Assembly (NCBI RefSeq): GCF_007003975.1 | Contig: NZ_VFTC01000002.1 | Coordinates: forward strand, 310,001-374,000 | Direction: 5' to 3' | Origin: Mesorhizobium sp. WSM4306 | GTDB taxonomy: Bacteria; Pseudomonadota; Alphaproteobacteria; Rhizobiales; Rhizobiaceae | DNA length: 64,000 nucleotides | Shown: positions 37,919 through 47,325 of the stretch, piece after piece | Layout: every line of letters starts with the position of its first letter | How positions within the stretch are numbered: position 1 is the stretch's first letter | Program-made: the position numbers and the translations under genes | Notes under the pieces: model-generated | Told to the model about the DNA's origin: nothing | The model's database searches: none | What the model saw: only the letters and a program-made list of their open reading frames with translations

Positions 37919-39151
37919 CTACTCCGCCGGCTGCGGTTCGGGGCCGGTGGCCGACCAGGCACCGGGCGTTGTCGCGGCACTGCGGACGATCTTCGGTGGC
38001 GGTGAAACATCGTTGTCGCTGCCAGCTTCCTCGGCGATTGCGGCTGCCCGCATCGCTCGGGCATTGCCGCGCCAGCTATCCCACATGCCGATGATGCCCT
38101 TGGGCAGGAACAGGGTTACGGCGACGAACAGGCCGCCCAGCGCGAACAGCCAGAATTCGGGCAGGACGCCGGTGAACCAGGATTTGCCGGCATTGACGAG
38201 CAGCGCGCCGACGATCGGGCCGACGATGGTGCCGCGCCCGCCGACGGCTGCCCAGATCACCACCTCGATCGAGTTGGAAGGCTCGAACTCGCCGGGATTG
38301 ATGATGCCGACCTGCGGCACGTAAAGCGCGCCGGCAATGCCCGCCATGACAGCCGAGACGGTGAAGGCAAACAGTTTTACATTTTCCGCCCGCCAGCCGA
38401 GGAAGCGCGTGCGGCTTTCGGCATCGCGCACGGCCATCAAGAGCTTGCCGTATTTTGAACCGACGATGGCCCAGGTGATGAAGACGGCGAGCGCCAGCAT
38501 CACCGCGCTGGCGGCGAAGAGCGCCGAGCGCGTGGCGTCGGCCTGAACGTTGAAGCCCAAAATGTCCTTGAAATCGGTCAGGCCATTGTTGCCGCCAAAA
38601 CCCATATCGTTGCGGAAGAAGGCGAGCAGCAGCGCATAGGTCATCGCCTGGGTGATGATCGAGAGATAGACGCCGGTGACGCGGCTGCGGAAGGCGAACC
38701 AGCCGAAGACGAAGGCGAGCAGGCCAGGTACGGCCAGAACCATGACGACGGCGAACCAGAAGTGGTCGAAGCCATACCAGAACCAGGGCAATTCCTTGTA
38801 GTTCAAGAACACCATGAAGTCGGGCAGGATCGGGTTGCCGTAGACGCCGCGCGAGCCGATCTGGCGCATCAGATACATGCCCATCGCATAGCCGCCGAGC
38901 GCGAAGAAGGCGCCGTGGCCGAGCGAGAGGATGCCGCAATAGCCCCAGACGAGATCGAGCGCCAAGGCGAGTAGTGCGTAGCAGAGATATTTGCCGGTGA
39001 GCGCCACGATATAGGGCGGGATGTAGAAGGCGCTGGTCGGCGACACCGCGAGGTTGAGCACCGGCACGATGATGGCTGCGGCCAGCAGGATGAGAATCGT
39101 GATGGCGATGCGGCGGTCGGCGCCGGCGGCGAAGAAGCGTCCCGTGATCAT
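37919..39151 (-). CDS. urtC: Urea ABC transporter permease UrtC
   Basis: A 410-aa LivM-like permease with about ten membrane helices, from MITGRFFAAGADRRIAI to the C-terminal cytoplasmic tail (EAGSDNDVSPPPKIVR). LVWGYCGILSLGHGAFFALGGYAMGMY is the typical motif. The start overlaps the urtB stop (ATGA), coupling the two permeases. Confidence 0.95.
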   Translation of the reverse strand: MITGRFFAAGADRRIAITILILLAAAIIVPVLNLAVSPTSAFYIPPYIVALTGKYLCYALLALALDLVWGYCGILSLGHGAFFALGGYAMGMYLMRQIGSRGVYGNPILPDFMVFLNYKELPWFWYGFDHFWFAVVMVLAVPGLLAFVFGWFAFRSRVTGVYLSIITQAMTYALLLAFFRNDMGFGGNNGLTDFKDILGFNVQADATRSALFAASAVMLALAVFITWAIVGSKYGKLLMAVRDAESRTRFLGWRAENVKLFAFTVSAVMAGIAGALYVPQVGIINPGEFEPSNSIEVVIWAAVGGRGTIVGPIVGALLVNAGKSWFTGVLPEFWLFALGGLFVAVTLFLPKGIIGMWDSWRGNARAMRAAAIAEEAGSDNDVSPPPKIVRSAATTPGAWSATGPEPQPAE

Positions 39152-40764
39152 GCTTCCGCCGCCCTGCCCTTGAGCGCGAACAGGCCGCGCGGGCGTTTCT
39201 GGATGAACAGGATGATCAGGACGAGTACGACGATCTTGCCGAGCACCGCGCCGGCATAGGGTTCGAGGACCTTGTTGACGATGCCGAGCGAGAAGGCGCC
39301 GACCAGCGTGCCCCACAGATTGCCGACGCCGCCGAAGACGACGACCATGAAACTGTCGATGATGTAGCCGCGGCCGAGATTGGGCGAGACATTGTCGATC
39401 TGGCTGAGCGCGACACCGGCGATGCCGGCAATGCCGGACCCCAGCGCAAAGGTCAGCGCGTCGACCCACGGCGTGCGGATGCCCATGGAGGCGGCCATAC
39501 GTCGGTTGGCGGTGACGGCACGCATCTGCAGGCCCCAGGGTGTGCGCTTCATGACATAGAGCAGCACGCCGAAGACGGTCAGCGCGAAGACCAGGATCCA
39601 CAGCCGGTTCCAGGTGATCGCCAACTGGCCGACATCAAAGGACCCCGACATCCAGGAGGGATTGCCGACCTCCTGGTTGGTCGGCCCGAAGATCGAGCGC
39701 ACTGCCTGCTGCAGGACCAGCGAGACGCCCCAGGTCGCGAGCAGCGTTTCCAGCGGCCGGCCGTAGAGGAAGCGGATGACGCCGCGCTCGATGATCAGGC
39801 CGACAGAGGCGGCGACGAGAAACGCCAGCGGCAGCGCGATGACCAGCGACCAGTCGAACAGGCCGGGGAATGAGGTTCGGATCACCTGCTGCACGACGAA
39901 GGTGGTGTAGGCGCCGAGCATGACCATCTCGCCATGCGCCATGTTGATGACGCCCATAACGCCGAAGGTGATGGCAAGGCCGATGGCCGCCAGCAGCAGC
40001 ACCGAGCCGAGCGATATCCCGTACCAGATATTCTGGCCGGCATCCCACAGCGCCAGGCTCGAATTGATGCTGGCGATTGCCGCAGTCGCCGCGTCCTTGA
40101 CCGCGCCTTGCGCGTTGGCCTCGACCGGCGTGAGCAGCGACAGCGCGTCGCGGTCGCCGCGCGCGCCGATGAGCGCAATGGCTGCAAGCTTGTCGGCCTC
40201 GGGCTTGTCGGAGACCAGAATCGACGCAGCGCGCGCCTGCTCGAACAGCGCCTTGACCTTGGCGTCGGTCTCGGCGGCGATGGCCGCGTCGAGCGGCTCG
40301 ATGTTGGCGGCATCGGGCGTCTTGAACATTGTGTCAGCGGCGGCAATGCGCACAGCCGGATCTTTCGCACGCAACGTCAGCGTGCCCAGCGCATCGCGGA
40401 TGACGCGGCGCAGAGTGTTGTTGACCTTGATCTTGGTGATATCAGCCTTGGCGGCTTCGCCGGCGCTCTCACCGCTCAGCGGATCGAGTAGCGTGACACT
40501 GTCGCCGGCCTCATTGCCGACGAAGACGGCTGAATCAGCTTTGCGGATGTAAAGATTGCCTTCGGCGAGCGCTGCAAGCGGACGTTCGACCAGCGGATCG
40601 CCGGTGGCGGCGAGCTCACGCACCACGGTCTCGGTGGCCGCAAATCCCGTGCCGGTGGCGAATTTGGCGATGATGGCGCGCAGATCGGATTCGGCTGCGT
40701 TCGAGGGCAAAAGACTTGCCATCAGGAACACCAGCATGAGGCCGAGAGCGCGCAACAGGATCAT
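39148..40764 (-). CDS. urtB: Urea ABC transporter permease UrtB
   Basis: A 538-aa permease: signal-like helix MILLRALGLMLVFLMASLLPSNAA, then about 215 residues of periplasmic domain, then eight or so membrane helices with AITFGVMGVINMAHGEMVMLGAYTTFV, the LivH-type core. The long N-terminal extension is characteristic of UrtB. It forms the heterodimeric urea channel with UrtC. 105 bp after urtA. Confidence 0.95.
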   Translation of the reverse strand: MILLRALGLMLVFLMASLLPSNAAESDLRAIIAKFATGTGFAATETVVRELAATGDPLVERPLAALAEGNLYIRKADSAVFVGNEAGDSVTLLDPLSGESAGEAAKADITKIKVNNTLRRVIRDALGTLTLRAKDPAVRIAAADTMFKTPDAANIEPLDAAIAAETDAKVKALFEQARAASILVSDKPEADKLAAIALIGARGDRDALSLLTPVEANAQGAVKDAATAAIASINSSLALWDAGQNIWYGISLGSVLLLAAIGLAITFGVMGVINMAHGEMVMLGAYTTFVVQQVIRTSFPGLFDWSLVIALPLAFLVAASVGLIIERGVIRFLYGRPLETLLATWGVSLVLQQAVRSIFGPTNQEVGNPSWMSGSFDVGQLAITWNRLWILVFALTVFGVLLYVMKRTPWGLQMRAVTANRRMAASMGIRTPWVDALTFALGSGIAGIAGVALSQIDNVSPNLGRGYIIDSFMVVVFGGVGNLWGTLVGAFSLGIVNKVLEPYAGAVLGKIVVLVLIILFIQKRPRGLFALKGRAAEA

Positions 40765-40869
40765 CCGTTCAGGTACTTTTCCGGGAGGTGGAATTTGGCG
40801 CCCGGGCGGGCTGAAGCGCCCGGACGCCTTGCGGTCTCTGGCCGTGGAACCGACCAGTCCCGGGAGGGA

Positions 40870-42180
40870 TCAGTTCGTGCCCTTGCCGCCGCACCTGCCG
40901 GTGGCGACGTTGAAGTTGCCGCAGGACAGCGGCGCGCGCCAATCCGAGATCAGGTCCTTGGAGTCAGGCAAATAGTCGGACCATTCGTCGCCCATCACGA
41001 GGCCAGGCGTCTGCGACACCGTCTCGAACTGGCCGTCGGCCTGGATCTCGCCGATCAGCACCGGCTTGGTGATGTGATGGTTCGGCATCATCGTCGAATA
41101 GCCGCCGGTGAGGTTCGGCACGGACACGCCGACCATGGCGTCGATGACCTTGTCCGGATCGGTGGTGCCGGCCTTCTCGACCGCCTTCACCCACATGTTG
41201 AAGCCGATATAGTGAGCTTCCATCGGGTCGTTGGTGGTGCGCTTGTCGTTCTTGATGAACTTGTGCCAGTCGGCGATGAACTTCTTGTTCTCCGGCGTGT
41301 CGACGCTCTCGAAATAGTTCCAGGCCGCGAGATGGCCGACCAGCGGTGCGGTGTCGAGACCGGCCAGTTCTTCCTCGCCGACCGAGAAGGCCATGACCGG
41401 GATGTCCTCGGCCTTGATGCCCTGGTTGCCGAGCTCCTTGTAGAAGGGAACGTTGGCGTCGCCATTGACGGTCGAGACGACGGCGGTCTTCTTGCCGGCC
41501 GAACCGAATTTCTTGATCGCCGAGACTTCGGTCTGCCAGTCGGAGAAGCCGAACGGCGTGTAGTTGACCATGATGTCTTCGGCGGCGACGCCCTTGGCCT
41601 TCAGATAGGCCTCGAGGATCTTGTTGGTGGTGCGCGGATAGACATAGTCGGTGCCTTCCAGCACCCAGCGCTTCACCGAGCCGCCGTCCTCGCTCATCAG
41701 GTAGTCGACGGCGGGGATCGCCTGCTGGTTTGGTGCGGCGCCGGTGTAGAACACGTTGCGCTCGCTTTCCTCGGCCTCATACTGGACGGGGTAGAACAGG
41801 ATGTTGTCGAGTTCGGAAAACACCGGCAGCACCGATTTGCGCGACACCGAGGTCCAGCAACCGAACACGGCGGCGACCTTGTCCTTCGAAATCAGCTCGC
41901 GCGCCTTTTCGGCGAACAGCGGCCAGTTGGATGCCGGATCGACAACGACGGCTTCCAGCTTTTTGCCGAGCAGGCCGCCCTTGGCGTTCTGCTCTTCGAT
42001 GAGCATCAGCATGGCGTCTTTCAACGTCGTCTCCGAAATCGCCATGGTTCCCGACAGCGAATGCAGAATGCCGACCTTGATCGTGTCTTCGGCGGCCTTG
42101 GCCGGAGACGACATCGACAGGCCGGCAGCGACGACGCCGGCCGAAAACATTTTTGTTATTGTAGCGAAATTACCCCTCAT
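40870..42180 (-). CDS. urtA: Urea ABC transporter substrate-binding protein UrtA
   Basis: A 436-aa periplasmic binding protein with a signal peptide ending at SSPAKAAEDT and a Peripla_BP type 1 fold (KVGILHSLSGTMAISET). VQYEAEESERNVFYTGAAPNQQ and the DPMEAHYIGFNMW block are UrtA-typical. ATG at 42180 has GGGAG eight bases upstream; the frame extending to 42246 would cover the sigma-54 promoter and is not coding. First gene of the operon. Confidence 0.97.
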   Translation of the reverse strand: MRGNFATITKMFSAGVVAAGLSMSSPAKAAEDTIKVGILHSLSGTMAISETTLKDAMLMLIEEQNAKGGLLGKKLEAVVVDPASNWPLFAEKARELISKDKVAAVFGCWTSVSRKSVLPVFSELDNILFYPVQYEAEESERNVFYTGAAPNQQAIPAVDYLMSEDGGSVKRWVLEGTDYVYPRTTNKILEAYLKAKGVAAEDIMVNYTPFGFSDWQTEVSAIKKFGSAGKKTAVVSTVNGDANVPFYKELGNQGIKAEDIPVMAFSVGEEELAGLDTAPLVGHLAAWNYFESVDTPENKKFIADWHKFIKNDKRTTNDPMEAHYIGFNMWVKAVEKAGTTDPDKVIDAMVGVSVPNLTGGYSTMMPNHHITKPVLIGEIQADGQFETVSQTPGLVMGDEWSDYLPDSKDLISDWRAPLSCGNFNVATGRCGGKGTN

Positions 42181-42223
42181 ACCGAACACTCCCAAGCTGG
42201 TTGATTGCAGCGCAACCATGCAA

Positions 42224-42239
42224 TGCAACAGCCGTGCCA
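42224..42239 (-). promoter_or_regulatory. Sigma-54 (RpoN) promoter of urtABCDE
   Basis: On the minus strand TGGCACGGCTGTTGCA matches the -24/-12 consensus TGGCACG-N4-TTGCA without a mismatch. It is 44 bp before the urtA start, giving a leader of about 30 bases. Such promoters need an activator; NtrC is the natural candidate for nitrogen limitation, but no clear NtrC site was assigned (a TGCGC-A-GCGCA palindrome lies near 42350). Confidence 0.85.
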
Positions 42240-42493
42240 AACGCAAACGCGACTCTCGGAAATGGGGAATAACCTAACGTTATCAGCCAATTATTATATT
42301 AGCCTAAAGAAAACAAAGGCGGCCGGCTAAAAATTGATTGAGGGAAATTTGCGCAGCGCACAAGGCTTTTGCCTAATTTTCGCCCAATTGTGACAAGTGC
42401 CTAGATTTTGAACTCAGCCAGCGGCATGCGGACGAACAATATTGCGGCACGGCGCAAAAATGGGGCAAGCTCACTCCGCAAACGAGTGACCCG

Positions 42494-42889
42494 ATGACAT
42501 CCCGTATCTCCTGCATTTCCGGCATCCTGCTGCTGATGGCAACGAGCGACGCCGCGCGCGCCGACTTCAGCGATGGCAAGCTGCCGGACGGCACCTATCA
42601 CTGCGAAGTCTATCTGCTTGGAGCCTTCCTCAACCTCGGTGACATCACCATCAAGGGCAATGTCTATAGCGGCCCGGTGACCTTCGGCACCGCACCGCAA
42701 GGCTACAACTACCAGATGAACGCCAATGGCGAGATCACCTGGTTGGGCCCGCTGGGCGGCTACACCACCGGCGGCAACACCGTCTCGATGACGCAGGCGA
42801 CGCTGGACGGCGAGACCACCCCGTCATTCGACATCATCCTGAGGCAGCCAGACGGAGCTTTCACCGCCTCGACCTGCACCAAGGGCTGA
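42494..42889 (+). CDS. Small exported hypothetical protein
   Basis: A 131-aa protein with signal MTSRISCISGILLLMATSDAARA and a beta-rich mature part (LPDGTYHCEVYLLGAFLNLGDITIKG) with two cysteines, one in YHCEV and one near the end (STCTKG), likely forming a disulfide. Probably periplasmic. Divergent from urtA. No function assigned. Confidence 0.75.
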   Translation: MTSRISCISGILLLMATSDAARADFSDGKLPDGTYHCEVYLLGAFLNLGDITIKGNVYSGPVTFGTAPQGYNYQMNANGEITWLGPLGGYTTGGNTVSMTQATLDGETTPSFDIILRQPDGAFTASTCTKG

Positions 42890-43009
42890 GCCGAGCCAAC
42901 CACTCTCGCAGTCGCTTGCGCCAAAACCTTCCCCCCATGTCATGCGGATGTTGCCGAAGCAGACTAGGGCAGCGGTGCGCCGTAACATCCACCCTGAGAG
43001 GCAGACACC

Positions 43010-44923
43010 ATGGCCAACGCACCGTCTTCATCCTCCCCCGTCATCCGCGACGTCATTGCCGAGCGCGTCTCACGCCGGTCTCTTTTGAAAGGCAGCCTTG
43101 CCTCCGGCGCGCTGCTTGCCGGCGGCAGCTTTGTCGGCTCCTTGTTTGCCGGCGAAACACATGCCGCGGCAGCGCAGTCGACGCTCGGCTTTCCCGAGCT
43201 GAAGCGGGTCTACGACAAGACCCATGCCGCCGCCGAAGGCTATGAGACGACCATCGTCGCGCGCTGGGGCGATCCGCTCGCCGCTGGCCTCGCCGAATTC
43301 GACGGCAACAAAGTCGCGGCGGACGAGCAGGAGAAACGCTTCGGTTACAATTGCGACTACATCGCCTTCATGCCGCTGCCCAAGGGCACGGTGAACTCCG
43401 ACCACGGCCTGCTCTGCGTCAACAATGAATACATCTCGCCCAATGTGATGTTTTCCGGGATGACCGAGGACGATGCCGGCAAGACGATGACCAAGGAACA
43501 GGTCGATCTCGGCATGGCCGCGATGGGCCATTCGATCGTCGAAGTGCAGCTGAAGGACGGCAAGTGGGAAACCGTGGCCGACAGCCCGCTTAACCGCCGC
43601 ATCACCGCCAACACCGAAATGACTGTTTCCGGACCGGTTGCCGGCCATGCCTTGATGAAGACCTCGGCCGACGCCACCGGCACAAAAGTGCTCGGCACCA
43701 GCTACAATTGCAGCGGCGGCTTCACCCCCTGGGGAACGGTGCTGACCTGCGAGGAAGGCGTGTCCGACATTTTCGGCGGTGATCCGAAGAAGGCGCCGAC
43801 CGCCGAACTGCTCGACCGTTACGGTTTCGACGGTTCCGACATCTATGGCCGCGGCCGCTTCCATGACCGCTTCAATCTCGACAAGGAGCCAAACGAGGCC
43901 AACCGCTTCGATTGGGTGGTCGAGATCGACCCCTACGATCCGCAGTCCAAGCCGGTGAAGCGCACAGCACTCGGCCGCATGTCGCATGAGGCGTCGACCG
44001 TGGTCCTCAACAAGGACGGCCGCGTCGTCGTCTATATGGGTGACGACGACTATTTCGAATACATGTACCGCTTCGTCTCGGCCAAGGCCTATGACAAGGC
44101 CAACCCGGCCTCCGGCGCAGATCTGCTCGATGACGGCGTGCTGTCGGTTGCCCGCTTCGATGCCGATGGCTCGATGACGTGGCTGCCTTTGGTGCACGGC
44201 CAGGGCAAGCTCACCGCCGAGAACGGTTTCGCCGACCAGGCCGAAGTGCTGTTGAAGACGCGTTTTGCGGCTGACGCGCTGGGCGCCACGCCGATGGACC
44301 GGCCGGAGGACATCGAGACCAATCCGGTGACCGGCCGCGTCTATGCGGTGATGACCAAGAACAAGAAGCGCGACCAGTCGAAGGTCAATCCGGCCAATAC
44401 GCGGCCGGAAAATCTCTGGGGCCACATTGTCGAACTGATCCCGCCGGGCGGCCGCGGCGCGGACGCCGACCACACGGCGGAAAAGTATGCCTGGGACCTG
44501 TTCGTGCTCTGCGGCAATCCGAAGGACGCCGCGGTCGGCGCGACCTTCCATCCCGATACGTCGGACAATGGCTGGTTCGTCTGCCCCGACAACATCACTT
44601 TCGACCCGGCCGGGCGGCTGTGGGTGGCGACCGACGGCGCCAATGATTTCGACCTGCCGGACGGCGTCTACGGCGTCGACACCGAAGGTGCTGCGCGCGG
44701 CCTGCCGAAACTGCTGTTCACCTGCCCGCATGGTGCTGAGGCGACCGGCCCATGCTTCACGCCCGATGGCACGACCTTGTTCCTGTCGGTGCAGCACCCT
44801 GCCGAAGATGCAGAGACGCTCGACAAGGTGCAGACGCTGTGGCCCGACTTTAGGGATGGTCAGTTGCCACGGCCGGCCGTCGTCGCCATCCGCCGCAAGG
44901 ACGGACAGCCGGTCGGCGCCTAA
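43010..44923 (+). CDS. PhoX-family (DUF839) alkaline phosphatase-like protein, Tat-exported
   Basis: A 637-aa protein. N-terminal Tat signal ERVSRRSLLKGSLASGALLAGGSFVG. The mature beta-propeller has PhoX/DUF839 marks: NHGLLCVNNEY-like SDHGLLCVNNEYISP, NCSGGFTPWGTVLTCEE, and RMSHEASTVVLNKDGRVVVYMGDD. PhoX enzymes are calcium/iron monoesterases releasing phosphate from organic esters in the periplasm. The stop codon lies in the left arm of a palindromic repeat. No convincing Pho box upstream. Confidence 0.88.
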   Translation: MANAPSSSSPVIRDVIAERVSRRSLLKGSLASGALLAGGSFVGSLFAGETHAAAAQSTLGFPELKRVYDKTHAAAEGYETTIVARWGDPLAAGLAEFDGNKVAADEQEKRFGYNCDYIAFMPLPKGTVNSDHGLLCVNNEYISPNVMFSGMTEDDAGKTMTKEQVDLGMAAMGHSIVEVQLKDGKWETVADSPLNRRITANTEMTVSGPVAGHALMKTSADATGTKVLGTSYNCSGGFTPWGTVLTCEEGVSDIFGGDPKKAPTAELLDRYGFDGSDIYGRGRFHDRFNLDKEPNEANRFDWVVEIDPYDPQSKPVKRTALGRMSHEASTVVLNKDGRVVVYMGDDDYFEYMYRFVSAKAYDKANPASGADLLDDGVLSVARFDADGSMTWLPLVHGQGKLTAENGFADQAEVLLKTRFAADALGATPMDRPEDIETNPVTGRVYAVMTKNKKRDQSKVNPANTRPENLWGHIVELIPPGGRGADADHTAEKYAWDLFVLCGNPKDAAVGATFHPDTSDNGWFVCPDNITFDPAGRLWVATDGANDFDLPDGVYGVDTEGAARGLPKLLFTCPHGAEATGPCFTPDGTTLFLSVQHPAEDAETLDKVQTLWPDFRDGQLPRPAVVAIRRKDGQPVGA

Positions 44924-45023
44924 AGCGCGTCGCGCTGAAATGGATCCAAGCGACGCGCTTTAAGTCTTTGTTTTGATGCATGTCGTTGTCCCAGAACCGC
45001 AGCACACTTCTGGGCGACATGCA
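44922..45023. repeat. Palindromic repeat, two-hairpin type, copy A
   Basis: Hairpin 1: AAAGCGCGTCGC (44922-44933) with GCGACGCGCTTT (44950-44961). Hairpin 2: TGCATGTCG (44977-44985) with CGACATGCA (45015-45023). The stop codon of the PhoX-like gene overlaps arm 1. Same family as 49172-49257. Confidence 0.85.
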
Positions 45024-45047
45024 TTAGCAAGTCTCTGGAAAAGAAGT

Positions 45048-45071
45048 GCGGAACGCGCATGCGCGTTCCGC
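45048..45071. terminator. Perfect 24-bp palindrome between convergent genes
   Basis: Each 12-base half is GCGGAACGCGCA and its complement. It lies between the PhoX-like gene and the convergent GMC oxidoreductase and could act as a bidirectional terminator, though there is no T-run. Confidence 0.5.
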
Positions 45072-45092
45072 GTAGCGGTCCGGGAGGACGGC

Positions 45093-46664
45093 TCAGATCG
45101 TCTTGGCCGACATTTGCGCGGCGATGTATTCGGCCTGGCGGATCGCCAGCGACACGATCGTCAGCGTCGGGTTTTCCGCCGCACCGGTCGTGAACTGGCT
45201 GCCGTCCGACACGAACAGGTTTTTGATGTCGTGCGCCTGGCCGTGCTTGTTGACGACGCCGTCTTCCGCCTTCTCGCTCATCCGGTTGGTGCCGAGATTG
45301 TGGGTCGAGGGATAGGGCGGCGTCGGGAACGAGCGCGTCGCGCCGACCGCATCGTAGAGTGCGGTGGCCTGCTTGTAAGCATGGTTACGCATCGCCGTGT
45401 CGTTCGGGTGATCGTCGAAATGCACATCGGCGATCGGCATGCCGTGCGCATCCTTCTCGTCGGCATGCAGCGTGATGCGGTTTTCCGCGCGCGGCATGTC
45501 CTCGCCGACGATCCACAGGCCGGCCATGTGGTCATAGTGATCGAGCGCAGTGGTGAAGGAACGGCCCCAGCCGCCGGGATTGAGGAAAGCGGCCATGAAG
45601 GGCAGGCCGAGCGATAGCGTCTCGAATTCGTAGCCGCCGACAAAGCCGCGCGACGGGTCATGGCGCGCCTCGTCACGGATGATGCCGGCCATGGTGGTGC
45701 CGCGGTACATGTGCACCGGTTTGTCGAAGATGGCGTAGACCGAGCCGGTGGTGTGGCGCATGTAGTTCTTGCCCACCTGCCCCGACGAATTGGCAAGCCC
45801 GTGCGGGAATTTCGCCGACTCGGAGTTGAGAAGCAGGCGCGGGCTTTCGATCGAATTGCCGGCGACGGCGACGATGCGGGCCTTCTGTTCCTGCAGCTTG
45901 CCGTCCTTGTCGGCATAGACGACGCCGGTCACCTTGCCTGAAGCGTCGTGGTTGATCTTGATCGCCATGGCATTCGCTCGGACTTCGAGGTGGCCGGTCG
46001 CCTCCCCCTTGGGAATCTCGGCATACAGCGTCGACCATTTGGCGCCCCATTTGCAGCCCTGGAAGCAGAAACCGGTCTGCTGGCAGGAATTGCGATCGTC
46101 GCGCTCGACCGAGTTGATGGCCATGTTACCGGTGTGGCATTCCTTGTAGCCGAGCTTGTCGGCGCCGGCCTTCAGCACCTTGAAATTGTTGTTGCCGGGC
46201 AGTCGCGGCCAGTTGTTGGTGCCGGTAACACCCATCTTGGCTTCGGCCTTGGCATAGTAAGGCTCCATCTCGGCCAGCGTGACCGGCCAATCCAGCAGGT
46301 TGGCGCCTTCCACCTTTCCATAGGTCGAGAGCGTCTTGAACTCATGCTCCTGGAAGCGCAGCGAGGCGCCGGCCCAGTGCGTGGTCGAGCCGCCGACCGA
46401 TTTGACGATCCAGGCCGGCAAATTGGGGAAATCCTTCGACACCCGCCAGTCGCCAGACGTCGTGCGCTTGTCCGTCCAGGCGAGTTGGCTGAAGGAAGCC
46501 CACTCGTCGTTGATGAAGTCCTCATATTCGTGGCGGGCGCCGGCCTCGAGGATGACGACATCGACGCCCTTCTGGGCGAGTTCGTTGCCGAGCGTTCCGC
46601 CGCCGGCGCCGGACCCGATGATGACGACGACATTATCGTTCTTGAGATCAAATGAAGCTGCCAT
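45093..46664 (-). CDS. GMC-family flavoprotein, gluconate 2-dehydrogenase large-subunit type
   Basis: A 523-aa FAD oxidoreductase: dinucleotide fold VVIIGSGAGGGTLGNELAQKG near the start, substrate-domain motif GGSTTHWAGASLRFQ, and the C-terminal VSDGSQFTTGAAENPTLTIVSLAIRQAEYIA with the GMC Asn-Pro/His region. The sequence is like membrane-bound gluconate or sugar dehydrogenases. The small subunit gene precedes it, 49 bp upstream. No cytochrome c subunit is in the window, so the electron acceptor is unknown. Confidence 0.9.
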   Translation of the reverse strand: MAASFDLKNDNVVVIIGSGAGGGTLGNELAQKGVDVVILEAGARHEYEDFINDEWASFSQLAWTDKRTTSGDWRVSKDFPNLPAWIVKSVGGSTTHWAGASLRFQEHEFKTLSTYGKVEGANLLDWPVTLAEMEPYYAKAEAKMGVTGTNNWPRLPGNNNFKVLKAGADKLGYKECHTGNMAINSVERDDRNSCQQTGFCFQGCKWGAKWSTLYAEIPKGEATGHLEVRANAMAIKINHDASGKVTGVVYADKDGKLQEQKARIVAVAGNSIESPRLLLNSESAKFPHGLANSSGQVGKNYMRHTTGSVYAIFDKPVHMYRGTTMAGIIRDEARHDPSRGFVGGYEFETLSLGLPFMAAFLNPGGWGRSFTTALDHYDHMAGLWIVGEDMPRAENRITLHADEKDAHGMPIADVHFDDHPNDTAMRNHAYKQATALYDAVGATRSFPTPPYPSTHNLGTNRMSEKAEDGVVNKHGQAHDIKNLFVSDGSQFTTGAAENPTLTIVSLAIRQAEYIAAQMSAKTI

Positions 46665-46713
46665 GGTTTCCTCCCATGAATTCCTGTTTGCGGGGTTCAG
46701 AACGACCGGAGCT

Positions 46714-47244
46714 CTAGAGCCACTCGATGTCGTCGAATCCGCGCGCGATGTAGCCGCCCTTGGAATAGGACTCGCCCTCGTAGCCGAAGATCGGCCACAC
46801 CTCCGGCTGGTTGTAGAGGCTGACGACGAGGCCGCCGCGAATGGACTGGAAGAACGGCGTCGCCTCGATCTGCTTCAGCACAGCGACGCGCTGCTCCTCC
46901 CAGCCGAGGCCGCGATAGCCTCCCTCGCCCGACTTCTTGTCGAGGTCGGCAATACCGTCTTCGATCATCGTCTTGTAGGCTGCGTCCTTGCCGGCCTGCT
47001 CGTCATGGCCCTTCACGGCGATGGCGTAGTATTTGTCGGGCACCTGATCGTGCGGATAGATGTCGCGCGCCATCTGGATCAGCGTCGCCATGGTTTCGGG
47101 CTTGAGCGCCGATGTCTCGAGCCCCCAGGCATTTTCGGGGCTGATGACGGCGCTGCCGGAGATGACGAGCAGCGCGCCGATGCCACCGCGCTTGAGAAGT
47201 TCACGACGTGAGAGCCCAGGCTTTCCGTCATAGATCGTGACCAT
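46714..47244 (-). CDS. Gluconate 2-dehydrogenase subunit 3-like protein
   Basis: A 176-aa protein with a Tat-type signal LSRRELLKRGGIGALLVISGSAV. The mature part, with MARDIYPHDQVPDKYYAIAVKGHDEQAG and the ending GGYIARGFDDIEWL, is typical of subunit 3 of gluconate dehydrogenase. The partner flavoprotein has no export signal, so it probably hitchhikes with this subunit through Tat. Upstream of the large subunit in the same operon. A short palindrome GCGCCCTT/AAGGGCGC lies at 47268-47284, before its start. Confidence 0.9.
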   Translation of the reverse strand: MVTIYDGKPGLSRRELLKRGGIGALLVISGSAVISPENAWGLETSALKPETMATLIQMARDIYPHDQVPDKYYAIAVKGHDEQAGKDAAYKTMIEDGIADLDKKSGEGGYRGLGWEEQRVAVLKQIEATPFFQSIRGGLVVSLYNQPEVWPIFGYEGESYSKGGYIARGFDDIEWL

Positions 47245-47325
47245 TTGTTCCTCCCTGCTTGCTATTTGCGCCCTTGAAGGGCGCCGTTGCTGGCGTCGCG
47301 CGGCTGAACGCGACCGAATAATCCC

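Noticed and set aside
42937..42954. Possible Pho box upstream of the PhoX-like gene
   Set aside because: One half-site is good (ATGTCAT) but the second (ATGTTGC) matches only 3 of 7 consensus positions.
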